Shown: in pieces, positions 1-11,700 of the stretch | Layout of the letters: every line of letters starts with the position of its first letter | How positions within the stretch are numbered: position 1 is the stretch's first letter | Assembly (NCBI GenBank): GCA_964023205.1 | Contig: OZ026838.1 | Span: forward strand, 29,725,843-29,789,842 | DNA from: Lutraria lutraria | Lineage: Eukaryota > Mollusca > Bivalvia > Venerida > Mactridae | DNA: 64,000 nucleotides | Reading direction: 5' to 3' | Notes under the pieces: model-generated | The model's database searches: none | Told to the model about the DNA's origin: nothing | The model's input: the letters and a program-made list of their open reading frames with translations, nothing else | Program-made: the position numbers and the translations under genes

Positions 1-161
1 AAAAATTGTACTAGAAAATATAAGAATGAAAACAATGTAAATTATCAGAACTTACAGCAGATCGACCGCCTTGTTATTTAAGAATATAAAACAGTTTTCA
101 CACTGTAATTGATAGATTTGAGAGAGCATCTAAACATCCTAAGGATGAAAATAAAAATAAT

Positions 162-167
162 TTTATT
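162..167 (-). terminator. Candidate poly(A) signal of the EF-hand gene
   Basis: TTTATT on the plus strand reads AATAAA on the minus strand, about 165 nt past the stop codon at 331-329. A second TTTATT at 322-327 lies almost against the stop and is less likely. Nothing else is recognisable in 1-328. Confidence 0.35.
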
Positions 168-328
168 TGGAGTGCTCCGACCGATTCACCAAAAAATTTA
201 GCAGTTGATCAAATTTTTTGGCATTTTTTAAAATTATTTTTATATAGTAAAGAGGAAATCCCTACCTACCTATATACATAGTGCTAAAATTCTGGGTCTG
301 AGCCCTCTAAACAAACTTATCTTTATTT

Positions 329-3300
329 TCAGCTTAAATGATCGATACAAAAATATAATATTGAATGTATAATAGTTACAAGTGTTTGATCTTTGATGTG
401 TATGTCTCGACTTGATCCTGGTCTCTCAGTAGTTTGAATTTCTTTACGTTCAACATATTTGTTATTTCCTTTACTACCAACGTGAACAAATTGCAATGGC
501 TTTGCATATGGAGAATCATTCTTTGCAGCTGATTTTTGCATTTTCTTCATTTGCCGTTCCAGTTGCCTTGTTGTCAAGCCAATCAGACGTACACCAGCAG
601 TATAATGACTGATAACATGGGGAGCTTGATTATGGAAAGTTTTCTCAATATCTGCCAATGTTTGCTTGATTGAGAACTGTGTGATGGCATTGAATAATCT
701 TTTTCTCCTTGAAAAACTCTTCTTCTTCTCTTCATCTGTTATATACATAATACATATGATGATGCGAATTTTTGTACTGATTAGCTAAATGTTATGAATG
801 AAACTCATTATTCACGTACTAGCAGCGTCAATGACATGATATCAGACTTAAAATGGGACACGCTACAACAATGGCGCAATAACACTAGAAATACCATGCT
901 CTTTAGACATAACACCTGACCTACCCCTCCAAAATTCCAGATACCATAATCATCGTCTTTGTCAGATTTGTGCACGAACATCAGTCTATCGAAACAGTTT
1001 CTTTCCAGCAACCATTATACTTTGGAACCAATTGCCTCAAGCAATCTTTGAACAGGCCAATCTTGTTGCATTCCAGTCAGCCTTGGCCAGTCAACACACT
1101 CACTAGATCTTCATCATACTTTTATCCTTTTAAATGTTTTGTAAAAAGGGGAACTTTTATTTCTTAAAATTTTTCTACTAAAATTGGTAAATCCACCTAA
1201 GTCAGTCCTGCCTGTTGCACACGTGTAAATATATTATATTGCGAGTATACTCCTTATGGAGGGATGCAATTACTCAAGATGATGATGATGGAATGTAAAA
1301 TTGGTATGTAAAGCCTCAATATATTTGCACAGACAGAGCCATTTAAGTTTTATGTGTGAGGCTAGTGTATATAAATACTGAATATCATTTTCGATTGAAC
1401 ATCTAAATCAAATGGACTTTTCTATAATTTAAGACATAGAAAATAGTTATTATAGAGTTTAAATGAGGATTGTTGCAGATACAAAATCAGCTTTAACAGA
1501 GGCATGTCAGTACTAGGAAATTCTGTAATATTTAAGAATGTTTACAACAGGAAAGTGTTTCCAAGTCATCTAAGATTTTCATACTTTTCTCTAAGATAAA
1601 TACATCAAGTTCAATCTTCAATAGCTACATTATACATAATACAAACTTGAAAGCTAAGAATACTTCTTTCTATTAAATCAATTAATTCATAATCAACATT
1701 CAAGACAAAACAGAATAAATGACTCACCAGCACCATCATCACCTAATTCCCCAAACAAATCACCCTCCATAGTTGTCATGTGAAACAAAAACTCATTGAA
1801 GTCAATCTGTCCATCACCATCTTTGTCCACTCTGCGTAACAGGTCTTCTACTTCATAGAATGTAATTTCACTGTCAACATTTCGTAACTCTTCATAAAGA
1901 TTATCAACTGTAATTATTCCTGTATTTGACTGATCCAGCATGTTGAATAACTGAAATAATTCACCAAACTCAATATAACAAAGAAGTCTGAAACTAAAAA
2001 ATGCAAGATGTTCAAATATTTGCCGCTTGTACAGTCAAACCTGTACTAGCAGCCACCTCTGAATAAAGGCCATCCTGGGAATAAAGGCCATATTCTTTTA
2101 AGAATTGTTATTGATTATTTAGAATGAAATGACCTCCTACTCACAGGTTTCATTGTATGTCTATGTCCAGCCAACAAACCAAAAATCTAACAGATAGGGC
2201 TGTCCCGATATGGCCATGTACCGGTACAGTGCTGAACGATATGCATATCGTATCGGATGGTCGAGTATCGGCCGTATCGCGTTTTATTTACATTAAAAAC
2301 TCCTAGAATGTTCAACAACTGAACTAGATTTACGAATTTACTCTCATTTAATCGTTGACAATGCTTACTCAACTAATATTTGGGGTTCCACATATTTATA
2401 GACATTAGCAACTATTTATAGACATTAGCAGCTAGACCACAAATTCGATTCAAATATTCAGATTTTGATGAGTAGACATTGACTTATAAATTATATCATT
2501 ACGTTTTTTATTACTTTGAAGTACTTTTATAAATATTGTATCATAGATATCGCATATCGTTAACGTTAGTACTGTATCGCAATACGTATCGTATCGGCTG
2601 AGATCACCCAGTGACAGTAAAAAAATGTTCAGTCATGACGTGGTACCATGAATGTAACAGTAAAAATGTTACTTGTTTGCCTATGGGAAATTGACATTAC
2701 GAAAAAAGTGAGGGGTAATAACTTAATATAACAAATCTTTTCCTTTGCTAATGTTCAAATCTGGAAAAAAATGGATTAAACTAAAGGAAAATTCATATGA
2801 AACAATATACAATGTAGTTCAGTTCTGTGATGTCATTGTTAAAAAATTGAGACCCAAATCAGGTAATTTAACAGCGTTTATCTATTCTACATTTTTAGAT
2901 AGATTGCACATAGATTGCACAAAGCACATAAGAGTGAGTAAAAGATAATTTCCAAGTTTTCCAAATTAGTTTTATTATTTTTTTATATAAGTGATCAATA
3001 TTGACAGATTTTGACAAGATGCTCTCACTAAATATATATACATTTTGTATGCTGCTTCAAGAGCAAAGAAGTCTATCACAGACTTGCGATCTGTAGAAGG
3101 AACAAGGTATAAGCTGCTCTTACAACAAGAAAACTGGAAACACTATATATATAGTCAGACCTACCTTGAATGTATGAGTTCTGTCTGAGAACTGCATATA
3201 ATGACCAAGATAGCATTGGATGCAATTCATGCTTCAGTGTGATATCTACTAGCACCGGTAACAAGCTTACTACTTCTTGATAATTACCAAAAATCTAGTG

Positions 3301-5887
3301 ATATGGTCTAGTTGTTACACAGTCAGATAGACATTTCAGCAGTTCTATTTGCTAAAACTGTCAGGTGCAAGCATATACATATGGTGAATGTTGTCCAAAA
3401 GTGGAATTTATACAAACCAGAAAAAGCAAAGGACTTACGTCTCGAAAAGTGGACAATCTAGATTCATCTAATTCTACCTCTCCTGCTGCCAAGTCTGGTT
3501 TATCATTTGTAGTAATTTCTAAATTATCAAATAAGAGAGTTTCAATCAATTTGAAGATTTAATATAGGAAAATCACCATTTACAAACACTAAACAAATAG
3601 CAAGGCCAATAAACAAGTCACCAATTAAGTACCTGGAAGTGGAGTAGAATTAAGAAAAGTCTACAGGATCTTAAACTGTTTACCTAAGTGGACCAAAATG
3701 ATGATAAACCATACATGTGTAACAACTCACACTTCAGTGGAGATAAAAAGAACATTATATACAGACATTACTGTAAATCCGGTATTATTTGCGATGTTTT
3801 TATTTTCGCTTTTATTCGCGAATGGAAGGCTTCGCGAATTCATAAATCCGCGTAAATTTATTAATATAACGTAAGTGCTATCGGAAGATCATTGTCCGAA
3901 AATTTCATTACAGACTGATAAATAAACTACCACTTGTCGGTATGTACACTACATGTATATTGTTTTGTTCAGTTGTACTAATTGGTGTGACTTAATTAAA
4001 CACACAAAACAAACAAGCATTGTGCGTATTGCCTGAGGGGGCAATGTTTTGTATAATGATCTTTTGCACAAACTGGAAATTTAAACACATTTCTTAAGAT
4101 AACAAAAGGGATTAACGGACAGTTTGTCACTTTTCTATATTCAATACTGTATTGATTGTGACAGGTTTGGACTATTTAATTTTTGCAGGTAATGCATGAT
4201 ATATGTTTAACCCGTTTTATTTATCTATTTATTTATATTATAATTCAAAGCCTTCACGAAATTTAAATTAAGAGCCTTCAGACGCGAATTCATAAATACG
4301 CGAATATATTCAGGGTAGGCAAAAATGCGAAATAAAGATCACGCGAATATAAAGTGATTTACAGTATTCAAAGGAAACACCACTAAATGTTGATTTTCTT
4401 CAAAAAGCCGAAAAAGTGGCTCGCAGTCACTATATAACAACTAGTAGATATAAATTAATTAATTAATGTACAGTAGTTATATGACAGCCAACTAAAACTG
4501 AAAAGTAATTTATCGTCGGTTGACATGTATTCGATACGTACATGTTTTCGATACTTTCTGTTTTCTGCGCATAAACGCTTGACAGGAAGTAGAATGACGT
4601 CACTTTTTGTTTACGCAATGTGCTCGACCTTGATATTTTACGATCCGCACAATATAATTCCAAAATATGTCGTTATCAAGTAAGTTAACAGTCAATTTGA
4701 AACACACAGCAAATAACCGCTCAATTTACTACGCCATTTTATCACTTTAACAACAATATCGTTAAAAATGAAAATAAGAAAAACTGAGAAAATATTTTGA
4801 CCTAGACTGGGAATTTGGCTCGTCTGCTATGTAGATCACACGACCATCATGCAACAGTCGTATTTCCTGTCCACTACAGGGTGTTTGAAAAGTGTTCATG
4901 TCTTATTTATTTTTCGCTAAAATTTCTTAGAATTTATTATTAGTACATCTTACATTTTCAATAAAAATCCCAAAATGTAAGTAGACCAAGACTTTACAAC
5001 TTATCAAATGAAGTGAGCTACAGGTTGTACTACACGTCTGTGATATTAATTTATCGTTGCATCGGAGATCATACCAACATTATGATAAATTACACAGACT
5101 TGAAGCCAGAGGTTGCCGCCATTTTGTCTAACATACTTACGCATCGTAAACTATTAATTATAATGGGATTAAGCAGCGTGGGTATGATCACATTCACCAA
5201 ACAAGGTTTTCTCATAATTCCGCGTTAAACCTTGTACTTTTGGACCGTCTCTGTCTTGAATACTCTTCAATTTTGGAGGTATCGAATATGGGTCAATTTT
5301 GCGTAATGGCGGTCACTGATCACAATGTTTGTTTTTAGGTCTGTTGTTCGTTATTTTGTGAACAAATTGACCGTAAGTGCATTGAAATTACGGGCAATAA
5401 ATTGATTTCTAAGAAATAAAAGCAGGTTACACATTTATTTGTATTTGTTGCATATATAAGGCGTTTTGGAATGCTTAAGGTATCGAAAACCCGTCAAACA
5501 ATGATATTTACCTTTATCACATTTTGAATCCATTGAACTTGCATTTGATGAGGTTCTTTCACTATTCCTTTTATTTTCTTTTGCTTTCTGTTTACCTTTA
5601 ACTTTAGACTCGCTCTGGAAAAGAATAAATATCACTATTTGGTCTATAGGCCTACAAAAGTGAGTTTGCTTTTAAAAATATAGTTTTGAAATAAATAATA
5701 GGAAAATCCCGGTTTTGAAAAGGATTTATTGCGATTTCTATCTCCTAAATATCTCAATATCAAAGACTTTCGATCACTCTACCTCTCCTTTCCTCGAGGG
5801 TTTACCCGCTAATCTCAACAGCATAGACCCAGCATCAACACCCTGAGCTGACTTCGTTGCGTCGTCGGCAACTCGAGCGTTTGTCAT
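329..5887 (-). CDS. EF-hand calcium-binding protein, 314 aa, six exons
   Basis: Exons on the minus strand are 5887-5783, 5614-5512, 3518-3439, 3191-3165, 1950-1728 and 735-329. They sum to 945 nt with matching phases and good GT-AG sites, for example GAC|GTAAGT and TTATTTCAG|TTA. The start is the ATG at 5887, beginning MTNARVADDATKSAQ. The middle holds an EF-hand pair. Loop 1 (D111-N122, DQSNTGIITVDN) lacks the usual last Glu and is probably weak. Loop 2 (D147-E158, DKDGDGQIDFNE) is canonical and should bind Ca2+. Residues 36-70 are Lys/Ser rich and look disordered. The C-terminal ~135 residues are basic and helical and contain the stretch HYTAGVRLIGLTTRQLE, which I do not recognise. I cannot name the orthologue. 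Membrane segments and a signal peptide are absent, so a cytosolic calcium sensor is the reasonable reading. It diverges from the AGPAT5-type gene. Confidence 0.8.
2030..2157. mobile_element. MITE family 1 copy (TIR CAGTCAAACCTGTG), degraded
   Basis: It begins ACAGTCAAACCTGTA and ends CACAGGTTTCATTGTA, with AATAAAGGCCAT motifs inside. It lies in the intron before the last two exons of the EF-hand gene. Better copies of the family occur at 25793, 37644, 52525 and 62484. The short CAGT ends flanked by TA fit a Tc1/mariner-type non-autonomous element, by inference. Confidence 0.6.
2195..2610. mobile_element. Probable non-autonomous hAT-like element, limits uncertain
   Basis: The left end TAGGGCTGTCCCGATAT is followed by many ATCGTATCGG motifs. 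Similar CGTATCGTATCGG motifs recur inverted near 2570-2600. I could not define the right terminus or a target duplication, so this rests on the style of the end and the internal inverted motifs. Confidence 0.35.
3771..4364. mobile_element. 594-bp TIR element starting CTGTAAATC, TA target site
   Basis: The left end CTGTAAATC and the right end GATTTACAG are inverse complements, each flanked by TA (3769-3770 and 4365-4366). Both ends lead into TTTATTCGCG/CGCGAATA motifs that repeat inverted inside. No coding capacity is visible. It sits in intron 2 of the EF-hand gene. Confidence 0.65.
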
Positions 5888-5955
5888 TTCAAATCTACGC
5901 GGTTTTATCACTCCATTTAATCCATGTTTACATTCACGCCAGCAGTCATCTATTG

Positions 5956-5963
5956 TGACGTCA
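5956..5963. promoter_or_regulatory. CRE/ATF-type palindrome TGACGTCA upstream of the EF-hand gene
   Basis: A perfect TGACGTCA lies about 70 nt upstream of the EF-hand start codon. Other copies are at 4595-4602 (intron 2), 7403-7410 (the shared spacer) and 41835-41842. TGACGTCA is the classical CREB/ATF site. Use here is inferred from position only. Confidence 0.35.
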
Positions 5964-8776
5964 CGTTTCCATCACATGATAAACTCGACTCACATTTAAA
6001 TTTTATTATTTCAAACTTAATCGAACGACATACACAAATGCTTGACATTTCTGAATGAAAACATGCATTTATTGTTGTTTTCAATGATTATAACAGAGAC
6101 GTATGATTATAGTAGATATTTCAAACTGATAATTCAAAAGTCCGCTTAAAATGTAGAAATTAAGATCTATCCTGGCTTCTTAGGTTTTCGACGGTGCAAG
6201 CGTATTTCGCCCGGTAAATAAACGGACGTTTATTGCATGCACAATTTGACATGGAAGTAATTACTAACATTTAGATTTCTACATAAAATACCGATTTCTA
6301 AGCAAAACAATAAAGTATTGACCTTTTTAGAGCCGTTTCATGAAGGCAGCCATTTTTGTTTTCCCACTCAGTGACGTTACATGTTTTCGACGGTTTTCAT
6401 TGGTCGATAAAAATAGCGATACGGGGTGGTTAAAAAGTCAATAAACACATTTTTTCTCAAAAGCGAAGTTCAGTCAGTGAGTTCAACGAATATTGGAAAT
6501 TAAAACGCTGTTTTCACTAAAATACCTGACTGTCAACTTTTAACAGCAAATATGATGCACTTTCGGCAACTTTTCGGTATTTCTTTCCATAAAAACTCAA
6601 CAAACTATTCTTAAACATTGGTTTACTGTTCATTGTCACCCTTTCTACTGATAAATCTTGCTTTATCACTGTTTTACAAGTATGCTTTACTCAGGTCATC
6701 AGCAAAATATGACCTGTCCTTACTATTTACCTGGGACTTGGCCTGAATTATTACTGGATACTTAGAGAATTAGCGTAGTGAGGAAACACAATTTTGTGGT
6801 CTGACACCGTAAGAAAGTATTAGTGGGAGAAAAACTTTTGAGAACACCCTGTACAAAAATTTGTCCAGACCACGTGACTACCGGAAAAGGTTATGTCTAC
6901 TGCAGACGTGCACATGTTTGTTTGAAGATTATTTGATGAAAAAAGTTTTTTCTTGGGTATTTTGTCGACACAAATTTTGGGAATAGCAATTCACCATGAA
7001 ATATCAGTAAGTGACTTTGATATTGCTAGTTTACCAGTCGTAATTCCATTTTTTAACCGCCTGATATTTGTGTGACAACTAGCATCATTTGTTTACATTC
7101 AGAGGGGGCGGGGCTTAAATAAATCTCGCGTGATAATGACGCAATCTTGAGAAAATGAAAACCGTCGAAAACATAAGAACGTCGAAATCATAAGACGACA
7201 CGATACTGTATGGAATAACGCTGGGGCCATTATTTGTGTTAGAAAGACACTAAAATAACGACTTGACTTGACATACATCTATAGTCAAATCAAAGACATA
7301 TACTATACATGTATAGTACCGTCGAGTAACCTCAAATCGTGATACCTTCATTTTCGTTATACCGGAAATATTTACAAAAAGCTCGCGCTATACTTTGTTG
7401 AATGACGTCATACCCTGGAAGCCAACTGCAGAGACGACAAACCGCTGTCGGCAATAAAAAAATGCTTCGAATAGCTCTTGGAAACATAAGAAAATAGTTT
7501 CCCTTCATATACTATGATAAAAGCATGTAAAAAAGATAATTCAATTAGTAAACCTACATCTTACATTTATTTTTCAAAATATATCAATCTTTTTCCTAAA
7601 ATTTCTTTAGCAGCCGATTGTTTACATATTTGACAGTAACGTCATGACCTTTGATGACTGGTTCCGAGGCTGATATTTAAATAACGAAATGGAAGGAAAG
7701 GTTACCTCCTTATACGGTTGGAGACACATACATTTAATGTTTTGTCACTTGTTAAAAAAAGTCATCTTGTAGTATGTTGTCCCAAATACAATAAGTTATC
7801 AATAAAAATATATTTCCCCCATACACATCAAAAGAATGTTCAAGCCACATTAAACCTAAATCTGGCATACAAATTTAGATATGTAAAATTATGGTATACT
7901 AGCCCACATCAAGCAAAACGCAGGCACGTGTTATAGGCAGTATATTCGCCAACAATTCTAACTGTTGATGAATTATGCCGAAAGAAAGATAAAATAAACT
8001 ACAAAATGTATATAATTGTAAAAACGGATCCAAAACAAACCTTTAAATACATAAAACTACATATTAAATGGTATCCCTTATTGCAATATCGCCAATTTCG
8101 TTTAATTCAACCATTTCGCTAAACCTCACGAAAACTGTTCTACCATACTTAATGGAAGTCTGGTTTTGTACATGTATGAAACTGGCTGCGTCCATGAGTT
8201 AGCAAGTGAATAACATTTTCAAAAATATTGCGAGATTATACATATTAAGTTGTGTTATTGATACATTGTTTTAAAATTTTGTTGGAAACAATATTGTTCT
8301 TGAGTGCCCTCGATGTTTCCTTAACCTCACGGAAACTGGTTACTCGAGGGTATAGGTCTTTGGTCAAATCCAGATTTTAGACTGAGGGCATAATTGAACG
8401 CTATATATATAGATTTCACATTAATGATTTCATTTCTATCTATGGTTGGGCACTTTAAATCCGCCAGTGAAATTTATAATATTCTGTTGGATATACTAAT
8501 ATATCGCTTTTCTCCATTGTGGCCCAATATAAGAATCATGTAATTTATATTAAATGCAGCATCCCTTGTGTATGGCAATAATTATAAAGATTAATTAAAA
8601 GTTACTTCCCTTTGTAAAAATGAGAAAGATTTTTTCGGAACACTTTGGTTGTCTTCGTACGAAACCGTTCGGATGACCTCTAATGTAACCCAATGTGTTG
8701 CACATGTCAACAACTGAGTTTTGTACCATATTTTACAAACTCGATTAATTAAATCAAATTCGTGACTAAACAAGTC
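5964..8776. other. Divergent intergenic spacer between the EF-hand and AGPAT5-type genes
   Basis: No convincing coding exon occurs in 2.8 kb. An inverted repeat built on ATGTTTTCGACGGTTTTCAT (about 6378-6398) recurs in opposite orientation at about 7155-7178, perhaps marking a ~0.8-kb element; a related TTTTCGACGGTG is at 6186. The palindrome TACTATACATGTATAGTA is at 7301-7318. Promoters for both genes presumably lie here, but no TATA box stands out. Confidence 0.5.
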
Positions 8777-11700
8777 ATGCTTTTGTCTGTTTTGCAGCAC
8801 GTACATTCATTGAGATGGACTTTTCCTGCAGCTGTCATGTTGGGTTCATCACCAACGTTTATTACCGCCTGGGGAGCGATCCGAGTTTTGACAGTTTGTT
8901 TTCCTGGACGATTTTACACGTACGCGGATGACTGCATATATGATTTGTACCAGCGGCTTGTGTTGTTTTTCTTCCACTCATACACTGGAACTAATGTAAG
9001 TTGCCTCATACTTTAGTTTGTTAAATTAGGGTATGTAGCACAGGCCCCCTAGCTGTGCTATGTACTATAAGTCGTAGAGTTATATTTTTCATATCAGAAC
9101 GAATTGCGCTTACTGTATACATTGTGCACATAGTCCAAAGACTAAATAGGCTATATATATTTATCATACTTGCATATAGGTCCCTCACGGTCTTTGGTCC
9201 AACTAATAATATATATAGACTGATCGTGATTGTGAGGTATTTTTTATTTGGTGAGGATAGGATCGAGGAGAAAAATAATGTACCCGATGCAGGGCTCGAA
9301 CCCGTGACCTCCTACTTGCAAGTTAGATGCTCTACCAACTGAGCTAATCCAGCCAATTCTATAAATACATTACAATATACCACACCGCTACATATTGTAT
9401 TCAGTCTGTGGACCAATGTTCAGCATTCATGTCTTTGCGATGGATCAGCTGAGAGTCAATAAATTTCATCATTCAGATATGCTAAATTTTCAATGATGCC
9501 TGGCTAGCGTCACATTTCTTGTGTTATTTATAACTATTAACTCATTTATTTCTTCTTATTTTTAATTCTTCAGGTCAAAGTATATGGCAATACAGATGAA
9601 TTACTGAATGCTTCCCAAAAGAAAAACATTATTTTCATTTGTAACCATCAATGTACAGGTAATTGATGTATGCTTAAAATTTACCATCTTTACTAGTCAC
9701 TACCAGTATTTGCCAAGTGGAACTGGTTGGTTTATTCTGTAGTATTAGTAATCCCAATGATTTTATGAGTTAGTTATGGGCACATTAAATTTTGTTTTAT
9801 TCATAAAAAATCTTAAACATACCATCTGCTGAAGATACACTGTCTTATGAAGAACAGGACATTTATGAACGTATGAATTCATAGATTTCAAAGAGCCTGA
9901 ATTAACTAAAATGCAGTGAAATTATTATTATTGTTAAGTTCCAGATAAAATTACTTATAATGCTTACATACATTATGTGAAACAGTTAAAACAATAATTG
10001 ATTCAATCATACTTTGAAGTCCATGTGACCTTTGATCTCATGAATTACTTGGGTTATAATAAGCTGGATATATTACGTAACCTCTTGGTTGGTTCAAGCT
10101 CATTATATAAAGCACTGAAACATTTTAATGGTATTACAATAGATTTTTTCCCTTTTTCGTAATTTTGCATTTTAATCTTTCTTTTACAGTTGATTGGATT
10201 GTAGCAAATATGTTGGCATCTCCTCAAAATTCTATTGGCAGAATTCGCTACATTCTCAAAGATGGGCTTAGGTTCTTTCCATTGTATGGGTTTTATTTTA
10301 GACAGGTAAGTCTCAATCAATATTGCATGTTGTCAGTAAATGCAATATTGCAGTCTTCGAATTAGTGGGTTGCCCCCTGCCCGTAAGGATTTTTTCCTTC
10401 TTTAAGTCTTTTGGGGGACAACCTAGTTTTGGAGAGTTTCCTTCATAAAGTATATAGTCGGGCAACCTGTCACAAATAATTAATTCAAAGACTGATATTG
10501 ACTTTTTATTAATGTTTTCTTTGTGAAACTATTCGTTTTTTATTGTGCTTTTCTAAATTTATCATTTGTGTACAACTAGTTTTACTTTTACACTCTGTAG
10601 TGCAGTGTATTAAAAGAAGTTATGTAAATTACTACTAAATTATACTGTGAAAGTGTGCATTTCTGTACAAAATTCTTATTGTAACATCAAAGTTATGTTT
10701 GTACATGTACTGTGAAGTTAAATTCATACCTCAGATGAATTATACAAATAAATCTTCTCCTAGACAGACTAGATAGGATAGATATGAAATTAATTCTTCC
10801 ACTAATTACTCTCCTCTATAGTTGTCCTTAAGAAAATTGAAATCTTAGAAACACCTAGTTCTCAATGTAAGTGAGGATTGCTAGAGAGTTCTCTACATAA
10901 AATAGCAATACTCATTTATCTCTAATATCATAATAATCATATAATTTATTTCAGCATTCCTGTATCTATGTGAGGAAAAGTGGTAAATTCAATCATGAAA
11001 AGGCATCCAAACAGATCGCAGAACTGAAACATAAGAATATACCTGTAAGTAAAATGAGTGTTATGTTCATCCATAACTAAAGATATTAAAAGCTGAAATG
11101 AATTTTGAATGTAATAATTATAGGTTGGCTAAAAGATGTTGGCTGAAGTTAAGAGATGACAATTTGTATTTATGGCCTAATTTGATATCAATCTCCTCAC
11201 TGCGGTAAGTGCAAATCAGAGCCCAAGACAAATTGCTCATGTAAACATACACCAAAGCTAGAGAAGTTGCCAAATGACCCTGAATGTTAGTAAAACATTA
11301 TCGGTAAGGTTTTCCATATAATGGTGCACTTTGTATGAAATGAAATTATTTAATAATTTAGTTATCAACTAAATGAAACAGTAAATTTCTGTGTTCCGAA
11401 TGGATATCTTTTTTGGACTAGTGTATACATGTGCTGCAATATGTGAACAGTTGAATTTCAATGTTGATGTTTCTTTTTTAGTTATGGTTGGTTATATTTC
11501 CTGAGGGGACTAGAATGAACCCGGAACTACCGGAGACTATTGAAAGAAGTAAACAGTATTCAATAGAACAGGGTATGTCTTTAGAGAATTATTCTGAACA
11601 TGATAATTTCATATGAGGATTCAAAAAAGAGATTTTTTTCTGTTTCTTTTGTGTTAAGAGGATGTATATGTAGAGTTGATTGTTAAATATTTGTTTTCTT

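Noticed and set aside
808..1167. Open frames on both strands around 0.8-1.2 kb, including a minus-strand stretch FDRLMFVHKSDKDDD ending at a GTAGGT
   Set aside because: The frame has stops upstream, and inserting it would break the phase between exons 1950-1728 and 735-329 of the EF-hand gene, which already join cleanly. It may be a decayed gene fragment but cannot be supported.
3076..3264. 62-codon minus-strand frame as a larger EF-hand exon (LKHELHPMLSWSLY)
   Set aside because: Its phase at the donor does not fit the next exon. Only the 27-nt subset in another frame joins both neighbours.
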